DNA of 64,000 nt, from contig DASREM010000049.1 in assembly GCA_035652095.1 (NCBI GenBank), positions 54,416-118,415 of the forward strand, in the 5' to 3' direction. A model generated the notes under the pieces. It saw nothing but the letters and a program-made list of their open reading frames with translations, searched no databases and was not told the DNA's origin. Position 1 is the first letter of the stretch; each line of letters opens with the position of its first letter. The translations under genes were made by a program, and so were the position numbers. The stretch comes from DASREM01 sp035652095 (GTDB taxonomy: Bacteria > Acidobacteriota > Terriglobia > Terriglobales > Acidobacteriaceae). Positions 26,782 through 36,491 of the stretch are shown one piece after another.

Positions 26782-28148
26782 GGGTGGTGATTTCCGAGAT
26801 GTTTGCGGCGATGCCAAAGAGCATACACAGGAATTCCGAGCAGCAGAATCGCCATGCCCAAGAGGCTATTCGCCGGATAGCGGTAGATGGTGTTGGCTAC
26901 GACGAGCCACGAGATCAGGATAAAGGCAATGGTGGTAAACGGGTGACCGGGCACGCGATAGGGGCCTCCGTTTTCTCCAATGCTCCGTCTGCGAAGCGGG
27001 AAAATGCAGGTAGCCGTAAGACCGAAGAACAGAAAGTCCATGGACACAACGTAATTAAGAATCTGTTCATAGCGGCCCGAAAGGGCGACCACAATGGTCC
27101 AGATGCTCTGAAGCACAATGGCAACCACTGGTACGCGGGTCCGCGCGTTGACTGAGGCGACGCTCTGAAAAAAAAGTCCGTCCTGGGCCATTGCGAAGTA
27201 CACTCTCGGCGCGGTGAGGACCGATTGACTGAGAAACCCCAGGGTCGAGATAGCAATTCCGAAGGCGATCAGTGTGGCGCCATGTTCGCCCAGAGCCAAG
27301 CGCATGGATGCGGAAGCGGGCACGGTGGTATTGGCAAGCTCAAGCGGGCCAAGCGCGCGCACATAAACCAGGTTGACCGTCACGTAAAGCGTGATCACTC
27401 CAGCGACACCAACTACGAGAGCGCGAGCGAGGTTGCGTTGAGGGTCCTTGATTTCTGCCGCAATAAAATTCGCGGTTTGCCAGCCCCCGTAAGCAAAGAG
27501 CACCGGAATCATGGCCGATCCAAATGAAGCCAACAATTGAAAGGATGGCGGTTGGTCGAACACAGGGTGGGAAAGGGAAAATGGATTCTTGATCAGTAAC
27601 AGGCCCGTGATCACCAGTCCAGCAATGGCGGCAATCTTCAGCACCATCAGAGCACTCTGCACGCGACTGCCCAGCTTGACTCCGAAGCAATTGATCACGG
27701 TGAGGACGGCGAGCGCCACCACCGCCGTAAGTCTCTCGGATGCTCTCCATCCCGTAAGTTCCAGGAAATATCGGGCGAACGTGACTGTCACGGCCGCCAT
27801 GCCGCCGGTTTGAATGACTAACAACAGAACCCAGCCGTAGAGGAATCCGAGCGCGGGATGATAGGCTTCGCGCAGGTAAGCATACTGGCCCCCAACGTCG
27901 GGCATGCGACCGGCAAGTTCGGCGTAGATAAATGCTCCGAGCATAGCCATGATTCCGCCCACGACCCATGCGCCCAAAATCAGAATCGGCGTGTGTACCT
28001 GCCTGGCGACCACGTAGGCGTTAACGAAAATACCGGAACCGACAATTCCTCCCATGACCACCATGGTGGCGTCGAACAATCCGACCTGGCGCACCAGGGT
28101 GCTTCCAGCCGCTGCGGGTTCCACGATGGCAGAATGAGTCTTGTGCAC
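26778..28148 (-). CDS. APC-superfamily amino acid permease
   Basis: This is a polytopic inner-membrane transporter of about 456 residues with roughly 12 hydrophobic segments. The family's first-helix signature VGLFDATMVVMGGIVGSGIFVN is near the N-terminus, then FAYGGWQTANFIAAEIKDP, typical of LAT/YfnA-like amino acid exchangers. GTG 28148 is the best start, although it lacks a clear ribosome site; GTG 28124 is an alternative. The frame is open further upstream, but that part does not resemble a permease. Its stop overlaps the aminotransferase start, so the two are translated together. It diverges from the sensor kinase. Confidence 0.87.
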   Translation of the reverse strand: MHKTHSAIVEPAAAGSTLVRQVGLFDATMVVMGGIVGSGIFVNAYVVARQVHTPILILGAWVVGGIMAMLGAFIYAELAGRMPDVGGQYAYLREAYHPALGFLYGWVLLLVIQTGGMAAVTVTFARYFLELTGWRASERLTAVVALAVLTVINCFGVKLGSRVQSALMVLKIAAIAGLVITGLLLIKNPFSLSHPVFDQPPSFQLLASFGSAMIPVLFAYGGWQTANFIAAEIKDPQRNLARALVVGVAGVITLYVTVNLVYVRALGPLELANTTVPASASMRLALGEHGATLIAFGIAISTLGFLSQSVLTAPRVYFAMAQDGLFFQSVASVNARTRVPVVAIVLQSIWTIVVALSGRYEQILNYVVSMDFLFFGLTATCIFPLRRRSIGENGGPYRVPGHPFTTIAFILISWLVVANTIYRYPANSLLGMAILLLGIPVYALWHRRKHLGNHHP

Positions 28149-28161
28149 TGGCGAGAATCTA

Positions 28162-28179
28162 ACACGGTGTGGACCGTGT
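28162..28179. promoter_or_regulatory. Inverted repeat ACACGGT-GTGG-ACCGTGT just upstream of the permease start
   Basis: The 7-base arms at 28162-28168 and 28173-28179 match perfectly around a 4-base centre. The element ends 14 bases before the likely permease start on the minus strand, so it could be an operator or an RNA hairpin covering the ribosome-binding region. It also lies in the 214-bp space shared with the divergent sensor kinase. Confidence 0.4.
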
Positions 28180-28362
28180 GTCTGGATGTTATCCTCATTT
28201 CGCTCTGGTAACCGGCCCGAGCCCGCACTACACTCCTGGTTAACCAATTTCGTGCAACTTCGTCCTACCCTGAGCAGCTTGTTTGGGACGAAGCGTCTGC
28301 AGATTGGGATCAATCACATTTCGCAGGCGAAAGCCTGACACTACACTGTCGAGTTGCAGTTA

Positions 28363-29526
28363 ATGGCGGAGTATCCCCAGCACTTACCGAGTCCGGCGCG
28401 AATTCTGCGCAGTTACGCCCTCAGCCTAGGAATTGCGGCACTGGCAGGCGCCGCTTCGTTCCTGGGAACCTATCTGTTCCGGGCCGTGACCGAGTGGACG
28501 CCGGACCTGACCTACATCGCGATAAGTACATTGATCAGCTTCCTTATTTACGGGCTGCTGGCTCCGATTGTCGTTTGGCTGGCGATGAAGTTCCCGGTCG
28601 AGCGAAAAAATTGGATTCGCCGCATCTTGTTGCACCTGGTGTTCGCCGTGATGTTCACCGCGGTGCATGTGGCGGTAAGGCCCATGGTTTACCAGATGAG
28701 AGGTCCCGACGGTAAACCTCGTACCATCACCTGGCGACTGTACCGCAATCTTTTCATCTATCTCGCGTTCGACAATATGGTAAACACGTACATGCCGATC
28801 GCACTGCTGGGCCATTTCTTGCTTTACCAGCGCAGGCTGCGCGACCGCGAGGTACGTTCGTCGCAATTGCAAGCCAAACTCGCCCAGGCACAGCTGGCGA
28901 TGCTGAAGATGCAGCTACAGCCACACTTCCTCTTCAACACCCTCAATGCCGTGTCGGCCCTGATCCGGGACAATCCCCACGCCGCCGAAGAAACGCTGGC
29001 CCGGTTGAGCGAGTTGCTGCGGCTAACGCTGGACAATGAACCCGAGCAGGAAATCTCGCTCAAGGTAGAACTTGATTTCATCCAGCGCTATTTGGAAATC
29101 GAGCAAATCCGCTTTGAGGATCGCCTTCACGTCTCTTTCGATATCGAGCCCTCGGCGCTGGACGGGAAAGTTCCTAACATGCTTTTGCAGCCGCTAGTGG
29201 AGAATGCGCTGCGTCACGGAATTGCGAAGCGCGCTCAAGCTGGGAAACTCCAAATCCGGGCCTGGCGGGAACAGGAATGGCTGATGGTTGCCGTGCATGA
29301 CAACGGGCCGGGAATTCCGGAGGGAACTCTGCCGGAGCGAATCGGGCTGGCCAATACCCGGTCACGCTTGCGTCAACTCTACGGCGATACGCAGCGCTTC
29401 ACGCTAGAGAGTTCGGGCGAGGGGGGCACCATAGCAACCGTGCAGATTCCCTTCCATCCGGCAGAGCACGACGCTGTTGTGGCCGACGATCACTGGTTCG
29501 CAATGCCCTCGGAAACCGTGCACTGA
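28363..29526 (+). CDS. LytS/YehU-type sensor histidine kinase (His_kinase family)
   Basis: This 387-residue inner-membrane kinase has four or five N-terminal membrane helices (about 16-160 overall) without a large extracytoplasmic sensor. The His_kinase domain has the phosphoacceptor in KMQLQPHFLFNTLNAVSALI (H188). The HATPase domain has LLQPLVENALRHG and HDNGPGIPEG as N- and G-box equivalents. ATG 28363 is preferred over the TTG nine bases earlier. The partner is almost certainly the LytTR response regulator encoded convergently, with only 11 bases between the stop codons. Such pairs often control envelope or transport genes; the stimulus is unknown. Confidence 0.9.
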   Translation: MAEYPQHLPSPARILRSYALSLGIAALAGAASFLGTYLFRAVTEWTPDLTYIAISTLISFLIYGLLAPIVVWLAMKFPVERKNWIRRILLHLVFAVMFTAVHVAVRPMVYQMRGPDGKPRTITWRLYRNLFIYLAFDNMVNTYMPIALLGHFLLYQRRLRDREVRSSQLQAKLAQAQLAMLKMQLQPHFLFNTLNAVSALIRDNPHAAEETLARLSELLRLTLDNEPEQEISLKVELDFIQRYLEIEQIRFEDRLHVSFDIEPSALDGKVPNMLLQPLVENALRHGIAKRAQAGKLQIRAWREQEWLMVAVHDNGPGIPEGTLPERIGLANTRSRLRQLYGDTQRFTLESSGEGGTIATVQIPFHPAEHDAVVADDHWFAMPSETVH

Positions 29527-29537
29527 GCGGCCCGGCC

Positions 29538-30317
29538 CTACTTGCCCAAAAATTCCTGTACGCGCGCGCGGTAAGTGCGGCTCAGGGTGAGTTTTCGCCC
29601 ATCACGAAGAACAACCACGTATTCCCCGGCAAACCAGGGTTGAAATTCCTTGATGCGCTCAATGTTTACGATGGTGGAACGATGGATCCGCAGGAACCGT
29701 TCGGGGTCGAGGCGCGCCTCAAAATTCTGCATGGTTTCCCGGATCAGGTGGTTTTCTTTTCCCACGTGGAGCGTCAGGTAGTTTCCTGCCGCCTCGATGT
29801 AGTCGATCTCGTCGGCGCGCAGGAACAGGGCGCGACCGCCGGAACGGATCACCAGCCTGTCCGAATATTTCTTTCCCGGGCGAGCCTCCCGTAACAGAGC
29901 CAACAGTTGCGTGCTCAACAGGCCGCCATTCCCGTGGTGAATCTGATCCTTGGCGCGCTGCACCGCGCGGCGGAAGCGTGACTCACTAAAGGGCTTCAAT
30001 AAGTAGTCCACTGCCTGCGCATCAAAGGCGCGAAGGGCGTATTTATCGTACGCGGTGACGAAGATGACCGCGGGCCGCAGACCGCTTGCGCTCATCAACT
30101 CCATCAACTCGAAACCATCCGTCTCGGGCATTTGAATATCGAGGAAAACCAGCGATGGCTTTGCTTGCTCTAGCAAGGCGAGCGCCTCCGCCCCACTGGA
30201 GCATTCGCCCGCGAGCTCCACTTCTTCATCGTCTTTCAACAAGTCCCGAATTCGCTTACGGGCCAGTGGCTCGTCGTCGATGATCAGGGCCTGAATCTTG
30301 AGTTGCTCGTTCGGCAC
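29538..30317 (-). CDS. LytTR-family response regulator
   Basis: From GTG 30317 the protein has 259 residues. The receiver domain at about 8-125 shows IIDDEPLARKR, the phosphorylated Asp in LVFLDIQMPETDG (D60), and VTAYDKYALRAFDAQAVDYLLKPF. The LytTR DNA-binding domain at about 150-255 has the family's IDYIEAAGNYLTLHV and FLRIHRSTIVNIERIKEF. The frame stays open for about 120 more codons upstream, but that stretch has no receiver features, so the start was placed just before the receiver. The likely partner is the convergent kinase at 28363-29526. Confidence 0.88.
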   Translation of the reverse strand: MPNEQLKIQALIIDDEPLARKRIRDLLKDDEEVELAGECSSGAEALALLEQAKPSLVFLDIQMPETDGFELMELMSASGLRPAVIFVTAYDKYALRAFDAQAVDYLLKPFSESRFRRAVQRAKDQIHHGNGGLLSTQLLALLREARPGKKYSDRLVIRSGGRALFLRADEIDYIEAAGNYLTLHVGKENHLIRETMQNFEARLDPERFLRIHRSTIVNIERIKEFQPWFAGEYVVVLRDGRKLTLSRTYRARVQEFLGK

Positions 30318-30684
30318 ATCCCCGCCTGAGACGTGATTTAGACGTGTGTCAGGGTGCTTTGTCTGAATTCCAAAGCGAATTTCGGACACCTCACCGGCAG
30401 GCTGGCACCCCTCCGTTACTGTAAGACGATTTTGAGAGCCGTTTTTCTCACAAGCAAGTTTCATATTCGAGTATCCAGCAGGCTTCCTGCCAAATAGGTG
30501 AGTTTTGTGTGACGGGCTGGAACTGGGACGGAATGCAGGCAGGAAGGGACGATTTGCCAAAAACTCGAAGTGATTCCCTGCCCGAGGAACATAGGTGTCA
30601 GTCGTCTTCTCGCGGCGGGAGAATGTGTCCGGAATTTCATAGGCCCTTTCCATGGGATGAAAACGGCCTATGAAATTGACCATG
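30318..30684. other. 367-bp gene-free stretch with a long inverted repeat
   Basis: No convincing gene was found here, although one minus-strand frame continuous with the response regulator is open throughout. The main feature is a perfect 13-bp inverted repeat, AATTTCATAGGCC (30633-30645) and GGCCTATGAAATT (30665-30677), with a 19-base loop. The loop carries a smaller nested repeat (TTTC/GAAA). The repeat begins 7 bases after the stop of the 160-residue gene, where a terminator would sit, but no T-run follows. It may be a processing or attenuation hairpin, or a binding site for the response regulator gene. Confidence 0.5.
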
Positions 30685-31167
30685 TTATGAGGGCTGGTTC
30701 ACCCAGGCAAAGGCCCGCTTACCGTCGGAACGCTCGACCAGGCGCGCTTCTCCGTAGTGCACCAGCCGGTTCAGAACCGTGGTAACGCTGGCCAGTGGAT
30801 CCTTGTGGGTCTCAAGCGAGAGGCCCTGTTGGCGAAGCCGGTCGCGGACTTCGCGGGCGCGCAACGGGCCTGCAGCCTGCATCAGGGTGAGCCGGCAAGC
30901 TTTTGTAAGGCCGGTCTGATGGCCGCGCGACTTCTTCCCATTCAGGTCGAGCAATTCGTCTTCGCTGACGATACCATCGAAGATCACTGCCAGGCCCAGG
31001 ATGGTTTGCTTGACGGTGCCAATACGCTTCATGATTTCAGCGCGTTGAGCGCGGAGTACGCGCAACTCCTCCCGCGCCAGGCGGATGACTTCTTCCGCAT
31101 GACGTGAAGAGGTGGCCAGATTCGGGTTCACCGTCGGTAGATCGGTCACAAGTTGCTGAGTTGCCAT
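30685..31167 (-). CDS. Coiled-coil/winged-helix-like protein of unknown function
   Basis: This 160-residue protein starts at ATG 31167 behind a GGGAGGG site. Residues about 22-60 form a charged helical segment (HAEEVIRLAREELRVLRAQR), probably coiled coil. Residues about 85-155 look like a winged helix: LTKACRLTLMQAAGPLRAREVRDRLRQQG as the HTH part, VTTVLNRLVHYGEARLV as recognition helix and wing. DNA binding is therefore plausible, but no named family was recognised and there is no effector domain. It is transcribed toward the response regulator gene and stands alone. Confidence 0.7.
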   Translation of the reverse strand: MATQQLVTDLPTVNPNLATSSRHAEEVIRLAREELRVLRAQRAEIMKRIGTVKQTILGLAVIFDGIVSEDELLDLNGKKSRGHQTGLTKACRLTLMQAAGPLRAREVRDRLRQQGLSLETHKDPLASVTTVLNRLVHYGEARLVERSDGKRAFAWVNQPS

Positions 31168-31379
31168 ATTGAGTAACCCTCCCCCACATATTGTTCATTA
31201 GATAGACGAACCAAACAGACGCCTGCTACGGACTCGGGGCAGTCAACCGAAGGAAATGACGAATCGCGTGTTATGTGGGACGAATGACGGAGAACAAAGG
31301 CTCTAACCGCCGGAGCGAAATAGGCGCGAACCAAAGTATCGGTGAACCGGTCGTCCGTGGAGCGAGCCCAAGTAGCCGT

Positions 31380-32060
31380 TTACCTGACGATCCGGTACGA
31401 CAGGCTGTTACCCGAAGCATGCTCGCGGAGCAGGTCTATCCCCCGCCGGCACCAGTGGTCGAGGTCAGCGGCCCCTGAGAAATCAATGATCATCATCACG
31501 ATGCGACTGGTGGATGCAACAATCATCGCACGCTCCGAGTCGCTGGTCGGACTGCCGAATGGCCCAGCCTCGTCCGAGAAAACAGGAAGGCTCTCGAGAT
31601 TGAGAGAGTCCTTCCCAATACCTTTGTAGGCTTCTCCGCGCGCGCCTGCGCGGAAAGCCACGGTATTTGCGATCTTCGAACTATCGTAGGAGCCAATGGG
31701 CAAGAAAGATTCGAGCGAGACCAGGTTGTTGACATCCACAACATTGTTGATGAAATAGAGGCCCTTGCCGGATACGATGCGACGTAGCAAGGCTTCAGAG
31801 GATCCCCGATACCGGGAAGGATCCTTGCCAAGAGCACGATATGCGCCTCGCGTAGCCGCGACGGAGAGTTGCGACCCAATCTTGTCGGCTGGCAGCTCCA
31901 TGGGAATTCGCTGAGCCCTCTGCTTCAACTTTTCCAGCAGCATTGGATCCGACGGTCGGACTGTAACAGAGCCCTGCACGCAGCCAACAGAAAGGGATCG
32001 ACAGGTTTGCTTAAGGGATGGGTGGATCTGTAAAGAAATTTCGTCAAAGCCCTCGGACAT
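31380..32060 (-). CDS. B3/B4 tRNA-binding domain protein (PheT-related)
   Basis: This 226-residue protein from ATG 32060 matches the stand-alone B3/B4 editing-like domain of phenylalanyl-tRNA synthetase beta. Supporting features are the central ATRGAYRALGKDPSRYRGSSEALLRR and LYFINNVVDVNNLVSLESFLPIGSYD segments. A further in-frame TTG at 32096 would add 12 residues. Such free-standing domains are thought to act on mischarged tRNA or amino acids, but their role in bacteria is not settled. The 212 bp before the winged-helix gene and the 179 bp before the glycosylase gene show no clear feature, apart from an unassigned open minus-strand frame near 32107-32240. Confidence 0.75.
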   Translation of the reverse strand: MSEGFDEISLQIHPSLKQTCRSLSVGCVQGSVTVRPSDPMLLEKLKQRAQRIPMELPADKIGSQLSVAATRGAYRALGKDPSRYRGSSEALLRRIVSGKGLYFINNVVDVNNLVSLESFLPIGSYDSSKIANTVAFRAGARGEAYKGIGKDSLNLESLPVFSDEAGPFGSPTSDSERAMIVASTSRIVMMIIDFSGAADLDHWCRRGIDLLREHASGNSLSYRIVR

Positions 32061-32239
32061 GCCCTCAACATATCGGAAAGGAACAAGCCGCGCCAAGGTG
32101 CAGCCTTTAGGCTACCGGCACTTCTGGTTCCAGGTACTCCAGACGACCGCCCGCCGGGTTGAATCTGGTGATAAGCGGGCAGTGAAGGGTGGTGGAGCGG
32201 CGATGCCCCGGACCGGAGGGTCTCAAGGCTGAACCCGAT

Positions 32240-33007
32240 TCATCGCTTGCGGTCCGACTCAGACAGCGCCGCCCTCTCTGCTTTATCGGCAAGCTGGGCG
32301 GCTTCTTTAAAAATGCGTACGAACATGGGCCGGGTAAGTTTCCCGGTCTGGGTGTTCTGATTTGAGGGATGATACGAGGCGAGCAGGAAGCGTTCATCCG
32401 CCATGGCGTACCAGGCGCCGTGCGAGAAGACATACTGCTTTCGTGCGGCTAGTTGGCCGCGGCGCTTGAGGTAATTCAAGTATGCGTCGAAGGCAATCCT
32501 TCCTAGCGCGACGATGACCCGGGCACGCTTCAGACCTTCAAGTTCTCGCTCGAAGTAAGTCGCGCAATTGGCCAGTTCCTGGGGCAGCGGTTTGTTATCG
32601 GGGGGAGCGCAGCGGGCAGCGGCGGTGATGTAGAGATCGGTCAGGATCAAGCCGTCATTGCGATCGGTTGCGCGAGGCTGGTTGGCAAAACCAGTTTCAT
32701 GCAGTACCGGGTACATGAAATTTCCCGAGGCATCCCCTGTGAACGGGCGCCCGGTGCGGTTGGAGCCGTGCGCGCCGGGAGCGAGGCCGAGTACAACGAC
32801 TCGGGCGTCGGGGTCGCCGAAGCCCGGCACGGGCCGTCCCCAGTATTCCCAGTCGCGGTAGGCGCGACGCTTTTCGCAAGCGATCTGCTGGCGGTATTCA
32901 ACCAGGCGGGGGCAGCGCCGGCAGGCGACGACCTCGGCGTTGAGTTGTTGGAGCCAGAGCGGTAGAGTCTTCATCTCATCCGGTACTGAAAGTTGGGGGG
33001 CTCGCAT
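32240..33007 (-). CDS. Family 5 uracil-DNA glycosylase (UDGb type)
   Basis: This 255-residue DNA repair enzyme removes uracil and related deaminated bases. ATG 33007 is chosen because an AGGAGG site stands six bases upstream. Motif I reads GLAPGAHGSNRTGRPFTGD, at about 74-92, with no polar Asp or Asn in the GLAPG part, as in the UDGb family. The C-terminal motif is ASYHPSNQNT. Cysteines at 29, 32, 44 and 133 are suited to hold a 4Fe-4S cluster. It diverges from trigger factor across about 130 bp. Confidence 0.9.
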   Translation of the reverse strand: MRAPQLSVPDEMKTLPLWLQQLNAEVVACRRCPRLVEYRQQIACEKRRAYRDWEYWGRPVPGFGDPDARVVVLGLAPGAHGSNRTGRPFTGDASGNFMYPVLHETGFANQPRATDRNDGLILTDLYITAAARCAPPDNKPLPQELANCATYFERELEGLKRARVIVALGRIAFDAYLNYLKRRGQLAARKQYVFSHGAWYAMADERFLLASYHPSNQNTQTGKLTRPMFVRIFKEAAQLADKAERAALSESDRKR

Positions 33008-33043
33008 CCGCCTCCTCGTGTAACTAAAGTTCTCGTCCTGCGT

Positions 33044-33073
33044 TTGACGATGCTCTCCCTCTCTCTTTACACT
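33044..33073 (+). promoter_or_regulatory. Sigma-70-like promoter for tig
   Basis: TTGACG (33044-33049) and TACACT (33068-33073) are spaced by 18 bases in the region between the divergent glycosylase and tig genes. This predicts a start of transcription near 33080 and a leader of about 55 bases before the GTG of tig. Confidence 0.55.
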
Positions 33074-33135
33074 CAAATGGACGCCGGGTTTGGGAGTCCC
33101 TGTCTACATTCCCGGCGCAGCGCGAAAGGCTAAAC

Positions 33136-34404
33136 GTGAGCCCCACCGAAACTAATAGTAGTACGAAGCGGGAGATCGCAGTCGAGATTCCCGCGAATGA
33201 AGTAAACCGGGAAACGGAAACTCTCATCCAGAAATATCAGAAGCTTGCACGTCTTCCGGGTTTCCGGCGCGGGCATGTTCCGGCATCAATCATCCGCCAA
33301 CGTTTCACCGAAGAGATCAAAACTGACGTGCTGGACTCGCTGGTGCCGCGTTATTTCCGTAAGGAAACCGAGAAGCTGGGCCTGATTCCAGTCTCGCAAC
33401 CCCAAGTTACCGACTTGCACCTGCATGAAGGGGAACCACTTCGCTTTAAGGCTACCTTTGAGGTCATGCCCGAGATCAAGGTGGAGGGCTACAAGGAACT
33501 GAGGGCCGACAAGCCCGCTATTACAGTGACCGATGAAGAGGTAGCAGACTCGTTAAACCACATCCGCGAAGAGCGCGCGACGTACACCTCGATCGAAGGA
33601 CGTACGCTGGCGGACGGCGATTTCGCGCAGGTTTCGCTCGATGGCCAGCCCAAAGAAGCCGAAGGCAAGCCTGTTCACATGGATGATGTGCTGGTGGAAA
33701 TCAACGGCAAGAACACGATGCCCGAGTTCACCCAGAACTTACACGGCGCTGCTGCCGGAGACGAACGGACTTTCGAGGTGACTTATCCTGCCGACACCAA
33801 TGACCAGCGACTCGCGGGAAAAACTTTCACCTACACGGTCAGGGTGCTAGCGCTGAAACAAAAGAACCTTCCGGAGCTGAACGACGACTTCGCCAAGGAA
33901 CTCGGGGAATTTGCCAACCTGGATGAAGTTCGAACCCGAATCCGTGAAGGCATGGAGCAGGAGCGGCTACACAACGCCGAACGCGAAGCCAAAGACAAAT
34001 TGGTCGCCGAATTGGTGAAGCGCAATGACTTCGAAGTTCCGGAAGCGCTGGTGGAGCGCCAGATTGATCTACGCCTGGAACGGGGCTTGCGGGCGCTTGC
34101 GGCGCAGGGAATGAGGGCGGAAGACCTAAAGAAGATGGATTTGAACCGCTTGCGAGCGGGCCAAAAGGAACAGGCAACGCAGGAAGTAAAGGCTTCGTTG
34201 TTGTTGGAGAAGATCGCCGACGAGGAACATATCGAGGTCAACGACGAGGAGATTGACCGGGAGGTACAGGCGCTCGCAACTCAGTCAAAACAAGCGCCGG
34301 AAGCGATCCGAGCTCGTTTGACACGGGATGGGGCGCTGGATAGAATCCGGGTTAGAATCCGCAGCGAAAAGACCCTCGATTTTCTTTATCACCAGTCCGC
34401 TTAG
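33136..34404 (+). CDS. tig: Trigger factor, ribosome-associated chaperone
   Basis: This 422-residue protein starts at GTG 33136. The N-terminal ribosome-binding domain carries the signature LPGFRRGHVPASIIRQRF (about 38-55). A peptidyl-prolyl isomerase domain (about 150-245) follows with LADGDFAQVSLDG and GDERTFEVTYPAD, then the helical C-terminal arms (about 250-415). It folds new polypeptides as they leave the ribosome. It precedes clpP and clpX with a gap of 66 bp, the order found in many bacteria, and is probably co-transcribed with them. Confidence 0.95.
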   Translation: MSPTETNSSTKREIAVEIPANEVNRETETLIQKYQKLARLPGFRRGHVPASIIRQRFTEEIKTDVLDSLVPRYFRKETEKLGLIPVSQPQVTDLHLHEGEPLRFKATFEVMPEIKVEGYKELRADKPAITVTDEEVADSLNHIREERATYTSIEGRTLADGDFAQVSLDGQPKEAEGKPVHMDDVLVEINGKNTMPEFTQNLHGAAAGDERTFEVTYPADTNDQRLAGKTFTYTVRVLALKQKNLPELNDDFAKELGEFANLDEVRTRIREGMEQERLHNAEREAKDKLVAELVKRNDFEVPEALVERQIDLRLERGLRALAAQGMRAEDLKKMDLNRLRAGQKEQATQEVKASLLLEKIADEEHIEVNDEEIDREVQALATQSKQAPEAIRARLTRDGALDRIRVRIRSEKTLDFLYHQSA

Positions 34405-34470
34405 GCGGGCCACTTCGATCCTCCCCGGACAGTAAGGACGCGTTTCTGGGCAGGAGTGTGGAAGGTAAAC

Positions 34471-35073
34471 GTGAAAGACCCACAAATGATGTTGGTACCG
34501 ATGGTAATCGAGCAAACGGGCCGGGGAGAACGGGCTTACGACATCTACTCCCGGCTGCTGCGAGACAACATTATTTTCATCGGCACGCCGATTGACGACA
34601 ACATTGCCAACCTGGTGATTGCCCAGATGTTGTTTCTGGCGCAAGAAGATCCGGAGAAAGACATCCAGCTCTACATCAACTCTCCGGGAGGATCGATCAC
34701 GGCGGGCATGGCGATCTACGACACCATGCAGTACGTGAAGAACGATGTCACCACGATCTGTATCGGACAGGCGGCGAGCATGGCGGCCCTGTTACTTTCG
34801 GCAGGGGAAAACAAGAAACGTTTGGCCCTGCCCAATTCGCGCATTCTGATCCATCAGCCCTCGATGGGCGGTCTTTCGGGTCAGGCCACCGACATTGATA
34901 TCCATGCTCGCGAAATCCTTCGTATGCGAGAGATTACCAACCAGTTATTGGCAAAACACAGCGGCCAAAAACTAGACAAAGTGGAAAAAGACGTAGAACG
35001 CGACTTCATTATGAACGCGCAGCAAGCGAAGGAATACGGAATCATTGACGATATCATTTACAAGACGAGATAA
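34471..35073 (+). CDS. clpP: ATP-dependent Clp protease proteolytic subunit
   Basis: This 200-residue serine peptidase uses GTG 34471, which has a GGAAGG site five bases upstream; a GTG 15 bases earlier overlaps that site. The catalytic triad is visible as Ser103 in GQAASMAALLL, His128 in ILIHQPSMGG and Asp178 in ERDFIMNAQQA. YINSPGGSITAGMAIYDTMQ forms the usual oxyanion region. It forms the 14-mer chamber and works with ClpX, encoded next, to degrade tagged cytoplasmic proteins. Confidence 0.96.
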   Translation: MKDPQMMLVPMVIEQTGRGERAYDIYSRLLRDNIIFIGTPIDDNIANLVIAQMLFLAQEDPEKDIQLYINSPGGSITAGMAIYDTMQYVKNDVTTICIGQAASMAALLLSAGENKKRLALPNSRILIHQPSMGGLSGQATDIDIHAREILRMREITNQLLAKHSGQKLDKVEKDVERDFIMNAQQAKEYGIIDDIIYKTR

Positions 35074-35182
35074 GGGTATGATCGGAATTCCGCCGATCGT
35101 ATGCCTGTGAAATCTCGGCGTGAGAGGATCTCTTCCCCGTCCAGCGTTCAGGAAGAGAGGCAAGCAACAAAGGAGTAGCCGA

Positions 35183-36457
<1,275 letters not shown>

Positions 36458-36491
36458 CGGAGCGCCAACGACGCGGTCCGAGGAGCAGAGT

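Noticed and set aside
28149..28313. Longer N-terminus for the amino acid permease
   Set aside because: The upstream codons do not resemble a permease, the only far-upstream start is TTG, and an exact inverted repeat lies there.
30318..30683. N-terminal extension of the LytTR response regulator by about 120 codons
   Set aside because: The frame is open but has no receiver features and contains a long inverted repeat; the receiver domain begins right after GTG 30317.
32107..32240. Minus-strand open frame between the glycosylase and B3/B4 genes
   Set aside because: It is the tail of a frame antiparallel to codon use in the glycosylase gene, with no start or ribosome site of its own; too weak to call a gene.
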